From JBNNGK01 sp050268245 (GTDB taxonomy: Bacteria > Pseudomonadota > Gammaproteobacteria > Enterobacterales > Enterobacteriaceae): DNA of 64,000 nt. Both the position numbers and the translations under genes were made by a program. The DNA is taken from contig NZ_JBNNGK010000003.1 in assembly GCF_050268245.1 (NCBI RefSeq), positions 324,534 to 388,533 of the forward strand, written 5' to 3'. The notes beneath the pieces were generated by a model. That model had not been told where the DNA came from. It saw only the letters and a list, made by a program, of their open reading frames with translations, and made no database searches. Positions 25,001-28,860 of this stretch are shown piece after piece (position 1 is the first letter of the stretch; the number at the start of each line of letters is the position of its first letter).

Positions 25001-26872
25001 TTCCCGCAGGCCAAGGATATCGCTGCATTTTGGGATAACCTGCGCGCTGGCCGAGCGGCGCATTCCACGCTGAGTGACAAGCGCAGACGCCTGATGGCCC
25101 TGGATGAAGAAGAGGTCGGCAGCAGCAGAATCGGTGCCTATCTGGAGGGGGTCGAGTATTTCGATCGCAAACTGTTCAAGGTTTCTCACAAGGACGCACA
25201 AAAACTGGATCCCCAGATCCGAAAATTGCTTGAAGTCATTTGGCAATCCATCACGGACGCCGGCTATACCCTGAGCCAGTTCCGTGAGAAACGGACCGGG
25301 CTTTTTGTCGCGACCCGCGGGCATTCAGGCTATCAGGATATTCAGGCAAAAGTGGATCCGCAGCAGGCGGCTCAATGGCGTTTCCAGGCGGAGCAGATCT
25401 CCGCTTACGCCAACCGCATTTCAAACATTCTGAACCTGTCAGGGCTCAGCGAGATTGTGGAAACCGGATGCGCCAGCTTTTTGGTTGCGATCAGGCACGC
25501 CATGAGCGCCATCAGAGAGGGGCGTTGCCAGCAGGCGATTGTCGCCACCGCGGAACTGGGTCTTTCGCCCTTCGCGCAGAACCGCACCGACGATCAGGCG
25601 CTGTACAGCTCTCATCCGGTAACGAAAAGCTTCGCCAGTGATTCTGACGGTTATGTGAAAAGCGAAGTGGTCGGCGCCATTATCCTGAAAGCGGAGGGCG
25701 ATGCCTTGGCGCAGGGCGATGCCATTTACGTCAATGTCAAAGGCGTCGGCGTCAGCCACGGCGGCAAAGCCCCGTTGAAATGGTACAGCCCCAATATTGA
25801 GGGGCAAAAAGCGGCCATCGTCGCCGCCTTCGCGGAGACCAGGCTCGATCCGGCGACCATCTCCTATATCGAGCCCGAGGCCAACGGCTCCCAGTTGGGC
25901 GACGCGGCGGAGCTGATCGCCATCCAGGCGGTCTATGGCCCCCATTTGCAGGCCAAGCAGACGCCTTCAACCCAGGCGGCGCCTATCGCCATTGGTTCAC
26001 TCAAACCCTTGACCGGGCACGCCGAAACGGCATCGACGTTCCCTGTCCTGGTGAAAATGGTGCTGTCCATGCACCACCGCCAACTGGCGAAAATTGCGGG
26101 GCTCGGCGCGCTGAACGAAGGGATCACTCTGACCGATGGTTTTAAATTGCTCGATGAAGATCGTCCCTGGCAGAAACGAGGGCCTCACCCACGACGCGGC
26201 GCCATCCATTCCATGAGCATTGGCGGCGTGAACGCCCATTTGCTGCTTGAAGACTATGAAACGGAACACCACGCCGAGTGGTCCCCGACCGAGCGGCCGT
26301 TCATTTTCCTGTTTTCTGAGGCGGATGAGGCCGGATTGGACCTGCTGGTGAGCGATTACCTGCGCTTTCTGCCGCGTGCGTTGGCAAACCTCTCTGCGCG
26401 CGACGCGGCACAGGAGCCTACGCCAGAAAAGCTGCGGGCGCACGAGTCGCTCTATTTGGAACGGCTCGAATATACCCTGCAACAGGGCAGAGAGCATCGA
26501 GACGTGAGACTGGCGGTCAGCGCCGACAGCATTGCGCAACTGCAAGAGAAGTTGCAGCGCTGGCTGTCGCATACGGGCCATCAGGATGGCATTTACGACA
26601 GTCGCGAGACGTCATCCATAAAAGAGAAGGCGTTGTCTTCCTTGAGCGACGGCGTGCGACAAGCCTTGTTGAAATGGCTGGCGGGGGATGCCGTGGAGTG
26701 GGCCAAACTGCGGCAGGACGAAGGGTGGCGAGACGGACTGCGCAAGCTTCATTTGCCCGTCAACCCACTGCGGAAGCTGTTCTGCTGGCATGAGGGGTTC
26801 CACGATAGCGACGTCGCTGACGGACATCATGCAGTGCCGACAAACGCGGAACAGCGTTCTGTCGTGGAGTAA
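7031..26872 (+). CDS. oocN: Giant trans-AT PKS, six KS domains, starts and ends with KS0
   Basis: The 6,613-residue protein starts at ATG 7031, overlapping the oocM stop with a purine-rich RBS about 10 nt upstream. An in-frame start at 6998 is less likely. Modules, with residues from 7031: (1) KS0 at 38-485 (Cys203, HGTGT His replaced by Gln339) and ACP Ser544; (2) KS Cys761, KR with TGGLGG near 1442, ACP Ser1748; (3) KS Cys1998, DH (His2469, Asp2643), second DH-like domain at 2744-3000, KR near 3192, ACP Ser3492; (4) KS Cys3771, DH (His4260, Asp4431), KR near 4710, tandem ACPs Ser5010 and Ser5131; (5) KS Cys5392 and ACP Ser5906, no reduction; (6) terminal KS0 (Cys6147, HGTGT His replaced by Glu6283) with a flanking linker and nothing after it. 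The two KS0 domains should hold rather than extend chains: the first serves OocM, the last serves OocO/P/Q. No AT or ER domains are present. Confidence 0.9.
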   Translation: MSKQAAQLSFIAQWINNHKTASSDSASTLLAANGNIEPLAITGLAGYFPQCMSIAELWRHLDADDTLITTLPAQREAWYRQGEAEGETPWSVLAGGFIPDIASFDAAKFGILPIEAEEMDPRQRLLLMSTYHTLEDAGLVPASLSKTQTGVFIGCESNEYAALMARHGYRPEFGLTQADSMIANRISYQFDLAGPSELINATCAGFAVALHRATLALRAGIIDRAIVGAANIMLVPDVTNRLNDASQLTHRGQVLSFGENGDGFIRSEGVGTLLLERLADVEKAGRRVYAVVKHTRVNFNGQGGVSMASPNTDAHCELIKDCYREAAIDPRSVSYIEAQGMGLPVADIAEWTAFNRALSQLCDEQGLAFEPGYCRVSSLKPLLGHMHSASSLGALFKVIRSLQTDKIHKIPGFEQPNDYCDTQDTPCVFAKETQAWPAGEHPRIAAIHSYGSGGNNAHILIEEYRGAHPAGAEFPAASPHYAFAREYCWFQPSARPAQTERIPDARRLTEAEADVRATIARLLGMKGADDEACRQAFTDLGLDSVSVAAFVSRLMAAYPVKVRRSDLFSYTTPAALARVVAERMQSGAAAKAPRQTAVAPRSAQSGNGDIAIIGIDIKVAGAENAAEFWQMLREGRSSIGPVPQWRRQREDLQMKTSRGGFMAHIDRFDPLFFKISPREAHHMDPHHRLLLQSAWRAIEDAGYDPHAWCGQQHGIFVGMEESDYPLTEHSAITSVHTGTAPARIGYFLDTKGPLLAIGTACSSSLVALHYACQSILNGESELALAGGCNLICQPERLLHGLSRMGDMLSPDGACYAFDHRANGMVVGEGGATVVLKRHEDALRDGDDVYAIIKGSAINYDGKTNGLTAPSGVRQSELYAQVYRQSGVSPDRIDYVVSHGTGTLLGDPVECNALIDAFQREGVQKKQYCALTSPKTNIGHTQAASGIVNVITAALALKQREIPPSLNYTQPNADIDFADSPFYVNTELKRWDRERRFAAVSSFGHTGTNAHLVLQNAEAPVKRLEEQSGRHEPYLMVLSAKSEAQLKQMAANLLAADEPHSMRDLAYTLQVGRTSMPHRLALFSDGWHSLQEALGQYLASGAEISASLDVYYADVSGTDRSAAAQALLRDEGGTHGLQTGQTPPLARLQLAAWLRGETVDWAALYRDAAPRRMHLPTYPFAEERYWFASMDELNALAPRRAAEAEQSDAVWIARERWREQPLPDAVNLCAGHCNRRVICVLPAAVQTTLGAGIMQIAGEGSPALFLHAAQTEADACSRFFAQLKMTAQTADEPESVNALLCVVEPETAMDQLVPLFQGVLSSGLEVGRILIVSAFTDALERCYAEALVAFGTSLRRVLPEANVSFVGFDTAPGAERWQGVAASLPAVWAELQSEPGQNVLYLQGKRHVLAYEPVQMASGAHAVNNDENVKAESCLKVGGCYLITGGLGGLGRIFARYLCENFMAKVILIGRSPLEPGKQAELRAIEQHGGQITYLQADVSVLSQMESLFADCRRQGIRIDGILHAAGAQTQQTLAEKDLTGVHQVLAPKVLGVQAIDNAWQSVFGAEHALDFIVYFSSSAAIFGDFGAGDYAVANRFQMAYANSRHHGVRSARKTVAIGWPVWADGGMTQGSAEREQATSFYLKTSGQRALRSEEGVRVFEQLLAGEEGAALVMAGRPDALQRLLAGGQRQQRAKNRPADTSVYPPEMKGLTVEQCVLWELQQTVSDILSIERHRLQHDVNLADFGFDSISLAEFAAALSRRWKIAVSPALFFGHATLSRLSQYFMATHGALMHSCYGCSPGERVSADPSVHELPPSARNPGMHTPASTPSAQEEPIAVIGMSGRFPGARDVEEMWRYLAEGKSSVSQVSEAYLRGRDESCREHRSASARQLWCGVMPGVAEFDPLFFEISPREAQNMDPGQRQLLQETWKALEHAGYGEHSLRQHSIGTFVGVEEGAYGRFTASEQVEITANHNGILASRLAYFLDLHGPVLAINTACSSGLVAAHLACASLRNRECDTALAAGVSLQLSTEGFDIMARSGMLSEDGTCYTFDQRANGMVPGEAVVVLVLKRLSQAEADGDRIHGLIRASGINYDGKTNGITAPNGVAQADLLKSVYQRAGISPAQIEYIVTHGTGTRLGDPVEINALNEAFKAHTDKQAFCALTSTKTNFGHTFAASGLLSAVSLIEALQRQIIPASLNCQQENDYITWAESPFYVNKTARAWPRVADKRRMGAVSAFGMSGTNAHLLIEEYAQAPAAPEQQRSHYLLCLSAKTEEALYLKAGDLMSHLQRSETESQSLAAISYTLLRGRSHFRYRLAIVVADREGAIVSLQQAEHGQRPNLFRGNGIPLGFIGQPAIQKHVDALLHQSQRSAGQEYQENLCALADYYCQGYVLKGDELLPDVSRCVVLPAYPFARERCWAEGGASSPARSAAAHGALHPMLQENASTLGELRFRAEFSGEEFFLKDHRVYGQKVLPGVCYLEMARAAYASAASQSGATPQPLRFSMKQVLWLQPAIAAQQTMTLYVGLCEQNEGLVDYRVYSESEGQQRRIHSQGVIVPHLNDAIPARRSLDVEQLKSQMTDPGYLPAQCYQRFRSMGLEYGESFQCIEQLLTGDRQVLAKIALPKAATLQGLGLHPSLIDAALQTSLGLHGSEPRPDAAYVPFALEQLEVFGNIDTRLWVWLRLVTTDNAADPQVQKMDVDLCDERGHICVSLRGFSTRMLSVTHPSEQDEPAVETAVSSQRKTLSGTEYFLQDHGGLLPGMLSLAWMSELAAAHLQPEDPPSVIGLKQVVWRQPVAVGVHGADIDLHLSRDQQGYRCTVSSQGAMHAQARVMTVSTSEQVLQPLPLEEIAQRCRQRREQSACAEFFAAAIGPRLLGITRYDQGHQEALIALETPGDVDGETVALHPTLMNGAVLAAIMLSTGGERQSDRPLMPFGLDELRVHRPLPGSVLAYIRQHPSESGSTQQIVSCDIWFTDRHGHILVEMKGLKMIAAPAASLVFARPLWTRQHIAVLPHAERATDAPPCFILAQGHDAWQTALQTAWPACRVMRLSSDADQTPAQLTLCLQQLFAQIKESALACTEQAQRQVLFILAAEPVNASWLSAAAGLLKTARQEQPGLNGKVIRYPNTADAAMQLPTQLRAEMQATEGAVEIRYDAAGGRSVREWHPTALTDAADVPPMAAGSVIWITGGLGGIGYQLVRELGGRYQARFVLSGRSALQGLNEQRLAALRQQGAQVAYYQGDVTDPEQVRRLVGQILHDEGQLNGIIHSAGVTRDAFIVNKTASEVLEVLGPKVAGTLALDEATRDCDLDFMVLFSSLSSAFGNTGQADYACANGFMDGFAFKRNQQVADGLRRGKTLSLNWPLWRDGGMGISDQAAEQLRRQSGLVPMPTAVGIEALLLGLHSLEPQLAVMYGEAGQIERRLSETRDPLPAGSSSCEEAPRQRAGENSSVLVARVHTMLVSMVAQLQKLDENKVELDMELSKYGFNSIDFTEFAGRLNKTYGLTLMPTVFFEHSTLRAMGHHLADTYPDAVAQIVGAVEMAAAKEPAPIITATRLATRGDGEKTFGWRTAAYASAPQQEAPATASAATDGPQEPEAIAVIGMSGRFPQSRNLDEFWRKLEANQDLISTVPADRWNWREYYGNPHETPGKTNVTCGGFMQDVDCFDPLFFGISPREAQSLDPQFRIFLETVWATIEDAGYRASDLSGSNTGVFVGVSTSEYKDAWLKYSHDKFGIGDPPWLSHFALANRVSYILNLHGPSEPVDTACSSSLVAIHRAIEAMRAGSCDMALVGGANIIVNPGITITAGEAGILSEDGRCKTFDISADGYGRGEGVGAILLKPLRQAIADGDRIHGLIRGSAENHGGKATSPTAPNPVAQQALLTQAYRRSGIDPARVGYIETHGTGTRLGDPIEINGLKKAFAALYQERGQSMPSDAGCGLGSVKTNIGHLEAAAGISGVLKVLLMFRHQKMPGNVHLQTANPYLDLADSPFYLVRETQPWPAMQDAGGRPLPRIAGVSSFGIGGANAHIVLEEYVAEPAGSVIASSTRPAAIVLSAKKTARLEVVVQGLATYLDSAAFAEQQPSLADIAYTLQVGREGMDERLAFVADSVPALQDTLSRYLADAKSAPGIYCGNAKAGNGALLAAADEDLQAWCRQGEYDKLLAAWVQGAVVDWKALYSAATPPRKIGLPTYPFARDRFWLKEKATAAGENGEATAPVIPSQPYRLHPLVHRNTSDLTALSFTSWFDGSEFFLSDHVVMGKRLLPGVAYLEMARAAVEQTVGHERRLQLTQIVWIRPYIAAGENGLSPMTVKLLPQSPTVIRFEICSQMADGQTQTHCQGKAIVADSFATSETLLDLSVALTEHQEGTLEKAECYRAFHQLGIEYGAGHQGIERLHIASGRVLAQLALPAPLNDTLGEYVLHPSLMDSALQATLGLSQDHRLGLPFELESLEILHHCTSRMWARIAYEHGAEPALRAKVQKLTVELYDDAGRLCVHFRGFSARALEPATPPGNGTLLLVPTWSRKQVRSDVVAPQAYTHRQTLFCGEPSVAKAMGLTDDLIFPALDREEHIALDFQQQALALFGRVKSLLDGRPRQPMLLQVAVAGALPAPFSAALCGVLKTARLENGQFIGQLIELEATARADEINDRLRESSLVPEDIHIRYGREGRQVLSWREVRSLTGSSAVPSASGAARMPWKERGVYLITGGAGGLGLIFATEIARQTRGARLILTGRTPMNDRIQAAVSQLNALGAQVDYCRLDVCDRSGVEALTASTIAKYGVINGVLHCAGVLRDSYILKKSPEDFLAVLAPKVRGTVNLDLALARHPLDFFILFSSTAAALGNPGQADYVTANGFMDAYAHYRQRQVAAKARMGRSLTINWPLWKEGGMVVDDASETLMYQNTGMIAMSADVGLQAFYQALEREENQVLVIAGDIEKLRLTLAKGNEQHRGEPAAGCGQNAAAQIDKTGLEEAVQQLLIREVSVLLEVAATEIDLDLELTELGLDSILTTGFANTLNQRYQLDLLPTLFFEYPTIAALSGYLTATYQTAFAARFTAFSQPETGEQHLVERAAPAPRIAEEASAQAVDIPALHEAVQSLLMQEISALLHVDAADIDNDIELSELGFDSILTTSFANKLNRQYTLELLPTVFFEYPTVAGLTHYLAERYRARFSRLFAAQVMAQAPQSDEAPAHDASAERAPQPKPSASPAVHDRHDAQEAIAIVGMSGSFPMAPDLDAYWENLLQGKDCISEVPPERWNWRDSLQAVHSAENRDSIRWGGFIQDMAEFDPLFFGISPREAELMDPQQRLLMTHAWKVIEEAGYSAASLAGSTLGIYVGTGNTGYAGLIVDAKLPAEGFTATGIVPSVGPNRMSYFLNVHGPSEPIETACSSSLIAIHRGVSALRHEGCDMVIVGGINTLVTPDTFVSFCKAGMLAADGRCKTFSSQADGYVRGEGAGMLLLKRLSAAEADGDHIYGVIRGSAQNHGGRASSLTAPNPKAQAALLASAYRDAGIDPRTVGYIEAHGTGTKLGDPIEINSLKAAFHDMQALYPGEKYPEAECGVGSVKTNIGHLEMAAGIAGVIKVLLQLKHQTLVKSLHCEELNPYIDFTNTPFYVVQENRPWRALRNAQGDALPRRAGVSSFGFGGANAHIVIEEYRGNRSVLPAPQSRYVIPLSARDDVRLRDVAQNLRRYLDAKRENPELTLMNLAYTLQVGRDAMTARLGWIVQSLDELRAKLDDFLQGNEEPGEIYRGQRSSHNALVAQFSADEELREAIAKWVARGKYARLLSLWCQGLELDWSGLYQGLQPLRLSLPTYPFDRHAFWLPAAQGQERAVPHVLAHDAHRQSEKTGGIPSPSLADGPPQKAEVRFDLEVYLTALIGRQLKVAEAAIGPDTALEELGMDSVVSIALLNDIRETFPQVSRSLFMEYHTVGEIQLYLRSHFSERLAMLSNPGPLSEAEPEPKQEESKIRTEEVRAQNISIIGMAGIFPQAKDIAAFWDNLRAGRAAHSTLSDKRRRLMALDEEEVGSSRIGAYLEGVEYFDRKLFKVSHKDAQKLDPQIRKLLEVIWQSITDAGYTLSQFREKRTGLFVATRGHSGYQDIQAKVDPQQAAQWRFQAEQISAYANRISNILNLSGLSEIVETGCASFLVAIRHAMSAIREGRCQQAIVATAELGLSPFAQNRTDDQALYSSHPVTKSFASDSDGYVKSEVVGAIILKAEGDALAQGDAIYVNVKGVGVSHGGKAPLKWYSPNIEGQKAAIVAAFAETRLDPATISYIEPEANGSQLGDAAELIAIQAVYGPHLQAKQTPSTQAAPIAIGSLKPLTGHAETASTFPVLVKMVLSMHHRQLAKIAGLGALNEGITLTDGFKLLDEDRPWQKRGPHPRRGAIHSMSIGGVNAHLLLEDYETEHHAEWSPTERPFIFLFSEADEAGLDLLVSDYLRFLPRALANLSARDAAQEPTPEKLRAHESLYLERLEYTLQQGREHRDVRLAVSADSIAQLQEKLQRWLSHTGHQDGIYDSRETSSIKEKALSSLSDGVRQALLKWLAGDAVEWAKLRQDEGWRDGLRKLHLPVNPLRKLFCWHEGFHDSDVADGHHAVPTNAEQRSVVE
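15260..16030 (+). other. Second DH-like domain, candidate pyran/furan synthase or inactive DH (in OocN)
   Basis: Directly after a canonical DH comes a second hot-dog-like domain at residues about 2744-3000. Its HxxxGxxxxP motif is shortened (DHGGLLPG, His2758) and the catalytic Asp of the DxxxQ motif is Asn2914. Loss of that Asp and of the motif Gly is the pattern I recall for pyran synthase domains, which close oxygen heterocycles by oxa-Michael addition. Haterumalides contain a tetrahydrofuran, so a cyclase is expected somewhere. An inactive DH duplicate cannot be excluded. Confidence 0.6.
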
Positions 26873-26917
26873 GGGTGCAATTGTACCGTTGTTTTTTTAT
26901 TCAAATAGGGGTGTGCA

Positions 26918-27187
26918 ATGAATGAATTAGACGAAGCCTTGTCGGGCTACCTTGTTACGCAGGCTGCGAAAGTACTGAAGTGCAGCCCGGACATTATCGA
27001 GTGGGAAAGTGATATTGATGAATATGGGTTTGAGTCGATGGAGGTCAACCAATATTGCGTCGATCTGAATAAATTTTTCTCTATCAAACTGACGCCGGTT
27101 GTATTCCTGGAAGTCAATTCATTGCAAGGGTTGAGTGAGTATCTGAAAAAACATCACTTCAATCGTCTTGAAATGACCTTTTTATGA
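26918..27187 (+). CDS. oocO: Discrete acyl carrier protein
   Basis: This 89-residue protein is a free-standing ACP. The phosphopantetheine Ser is Ser40 in a GFES motif (Glu instead of the usual Asp), and the C-terminal FLEVNSLQGLSEYL resembles the final ACP helix. It starts 45 nt after oocN, with a GGGG-containing RBS (26907-26911) 6 nt before the ATG. It lies just after a PKS ending in a KS0 that lacks its own ACP, so it probably supplies the missing carrier. The chain held on it would be the substrate of OocP, encoded next. The ACP call is firm; the halogenation-carrier role is inferred from context and recalled work on oocydin. Confidence 0.85.
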   Translation: MNELDEALSGYLVTQAAKVLKCSPDIIEWESDIDEYGFESMEVNQYCVDLNKFFSIKLTPVVFLEVNSLQGLSEYLKKHHFNRLEMTFL

Positions 27188-27211
27188 ACATGAGTCTCGG
27201 AGGAAACTGTT

Positions 27212-28381
27212 ATGGAAAAGTATGACATTCAAAGTGAAACGCAACGCAAAGCCTTCGACCTGATGCCACACTTCTTTCTCGATCAGGAGGAACAGGCGAA
27301 TTTCCACTTTATGATGCATATGCGGTTGCTGTTGAACGCGCCTGAGTTTATGGCTACCTTCGAACGCGACCTGTTTGAGAAGAAATTGGCCGACCTCCAG
27401 GCGAAATGTCCGGATCTGGCCAACATGGATTGTGCCGATACGTTCATTAAAATGAAGTCCTACGATTTCTCAAATATGGATCGGAATACATTCCAGTGCA
27501 TGATCAATGACGCAAGTAATCCGCCGATTATTGCCAAGGGTTTTCTCAACGACACGAAAGCCGTTCAACAATGGTCCCATGAATACCTGATTGAGCACTA
27601 CAAAGACACTGAGATTATCGCGGTGGGTTATGATGAAAAAGAAACCAGCCTAAAAAAACTCAAGCTGGAAAAAATACTGCGTTCTCAATTGGACAAGGAT
27701 TCAAAGGTCAGTTACTACATCAACAACTCTGCGGAAATATTTAACGACTATCCGGATTTAATCGATGAAGTGGGGGCTGAGAAAATACTTGATCTGTTTC
27801 ATGGTCATTCTGCAAATAGTTTCAGTCAGTTATTTGTCGGCAATCTTCGCACCTGGGGAACTAACTGGCATCAGGGGAATGATATTTCCTGCGCTCTGAT
27901 GATAAGCGGGGTAAAACGGTGGTACTTCGTCGATCCGCGGCTAGGGTATATCTTGCGTCCCTTCTTTGATGGCGCCAATGGCATGTCAGCCAAGATGGAT
28001 GCTCGCCTGGATATGAGCTTCCATAAAATCCATAGCCCGCTTTATGCGTACGCGCCCAAATTTTATGTCGACCTGGAGCCCGGCGATGTCATCTTCTTCA
28101 CGAAATACTGGCCGCATGCGGTTATCAACACGACACCGCTGCAGATCATGGCCAATATGCGAATGACGGAAGTGAATCTGGATACCATGACCAAAGGCAA
28201 AGATGTCCCGACGCTGATGCCGGTATACGATAACATTCTGAACTCCGATCCATCCTTCATCAAATTCAAGTTTGATATCTTTAATAATTTGGGGGAAAAA
28301 TCCAAAACCATCGGCGATGAGAACTATTTCTCTGCCTATACTTCGACCAGCGATGTTCTGACCAATGGGGATAAACAATGA
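27212..28381 (+). CDS. oocP: Fe(II)/2-oxoglutarate (cupin/JmjC-like) enzyme, probable polyketide halogenase
   Basis: This is a 389-residue protein. Its C-terminal half has the cupin_8/JmjC metal-site pattern: NWHQGND at about 218-224, then a G-x-K-x-W strand near 235, then PGDVIFF with WPH (His302), then an Arg near 317 that could bind 2-oxoglutarate. Hydroxylases of this fold use HxD/E. Here the motif is His220-Gln-Gly222, so the carboxylate ligand is missing. This is the signature of iron/2OG halogenases (HxA/G), where chloride takes the open site. The N-terminal half (1-200) is unassigned and may bind OocO. Start: ATG 27212 with GGAGG (27199-27203) 8 nt upstream. It overlaps oocQ by 4 nt. 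The oocydin PKS is reported, as I recall, to gamma-chlorinate its chain in a halogenating module, and this is the obvious enzyme. An Asp two residues after the Gly could be mis-aligned as the ligand. Confidence 0.75.
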   Translation: MEKYDIQSETQRKAFDLMPHFFLDQEEQANFHFMMHMRLLLNAPEFMATFERDLFEKKLADLQAKCPDLANMDCADTFIKMKSYDFSNMDRNTFQCMINDASNPPIIAKGFLNDTKAVQQWSHEYLIEHYKDTEIIAVGYDEKETSLKKLKLEKILRSQLDKDSKVSYYINNSAEIFNDYPDLIDEVGAEKILDLFHGHSANSFSQLFVGNLRTWGTNWHQGNDISCALMISGVKRWYFVDPRLGYILRPFFDGANGMSAKMDARLDMSFHKIHSPLYAYAPKFYVDLEPGDVIFFTKYWPHAVINTTPLQIMANMRMTEVNLDTMTKGKDVPTLMPVYDNILNSDPSFIKFKFDIFNNLGEKSKTIGDENYFSAYTSTSDVLTNGDKQ

Positions 28382-28737
28382 GCGAGTACCTGATAAATTC
28401 CGGCGAGTTCAACATGATTGTTTGTCCGGCAGACAAAGCCTATTACATCCTTAATGAAGATCGGGCTTCGACGCAGACGCTTCAGGAGTTTCTGGACGGT
28501 GATAACGTGCAGTACCACCGGCTTAAGCCCCTGTGGTTTAAATATCGCGCCGATGAATCCTGGCAGGATCTCGATAAAAAAGAATACCGACTGGGTAAAG
28601 AACTTTCCGAGGCGGAGCTGATCGACCGTTTTGTCTTGAAGGCATTTAACTTTGGCAGTTTGGTCGCCGTTCGTGACAGCCAAACGGGCGCCGTCAAGAT
28701 ATTTAAACGGGACAAGTTAAAAATGTCCGTCCGTTAG
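28378..28737 (+). CDS. oocQ: Small protein of unknown fold in the halogenating module
   Basis: This 119-residue protein is translationally coupled to oocP by an ATGA overlap. I recognise no domain. It is rich in charged and aromatic residues, has a single Cys (Cys16), and shows no signal peptide or membrane segment, so it should be cytosolic. The overlap suggests 1:1 production with OocP and a partner role, such as a halogenase accessory or adaptor between the KS0, the ACP and the halogenase. A catalytic role cannot be read from the sequence. The symbol comes from recalled gene order. Confidence 0.7.
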   Translation: MSEYLINSGEFNMIVCPADKAYYILNEDRASTQTLQEFLDGDNVQYHRLKPLWFKYRADESWQDLDKKEYRLGKELSEAELIDRFVLKAFNFGSLVAVRDSQTGAVKIFKRDKLKMSVR

Positions 28738-28860
28738 TAACCGATTCGCCTGAATAAAATTGATGCACGCCTTCTTTTGATTTCGCCCGGTTGTACTAGA
28801 CTCATGGGGGGCGTGCGGCAGCGCTGTTAACTGCGCCAGGGAAAGTGATTGGAGAAACAA

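Noticed and set aside
27869..27880. Reading OocP as an ordinary JmjC hydroxylase
   Set aside because: The iron motif is His-Gln-Gly rather than HxD/E. Context (KS0 plus ACP plus a chlorinated product class) favours a halogenase, although hydroxylation cannot be excluded by eye.
28849..28860. TTG start for oocR
   Set aside because: It would overlap the GGAG that serves as RBS for GTG 28861.
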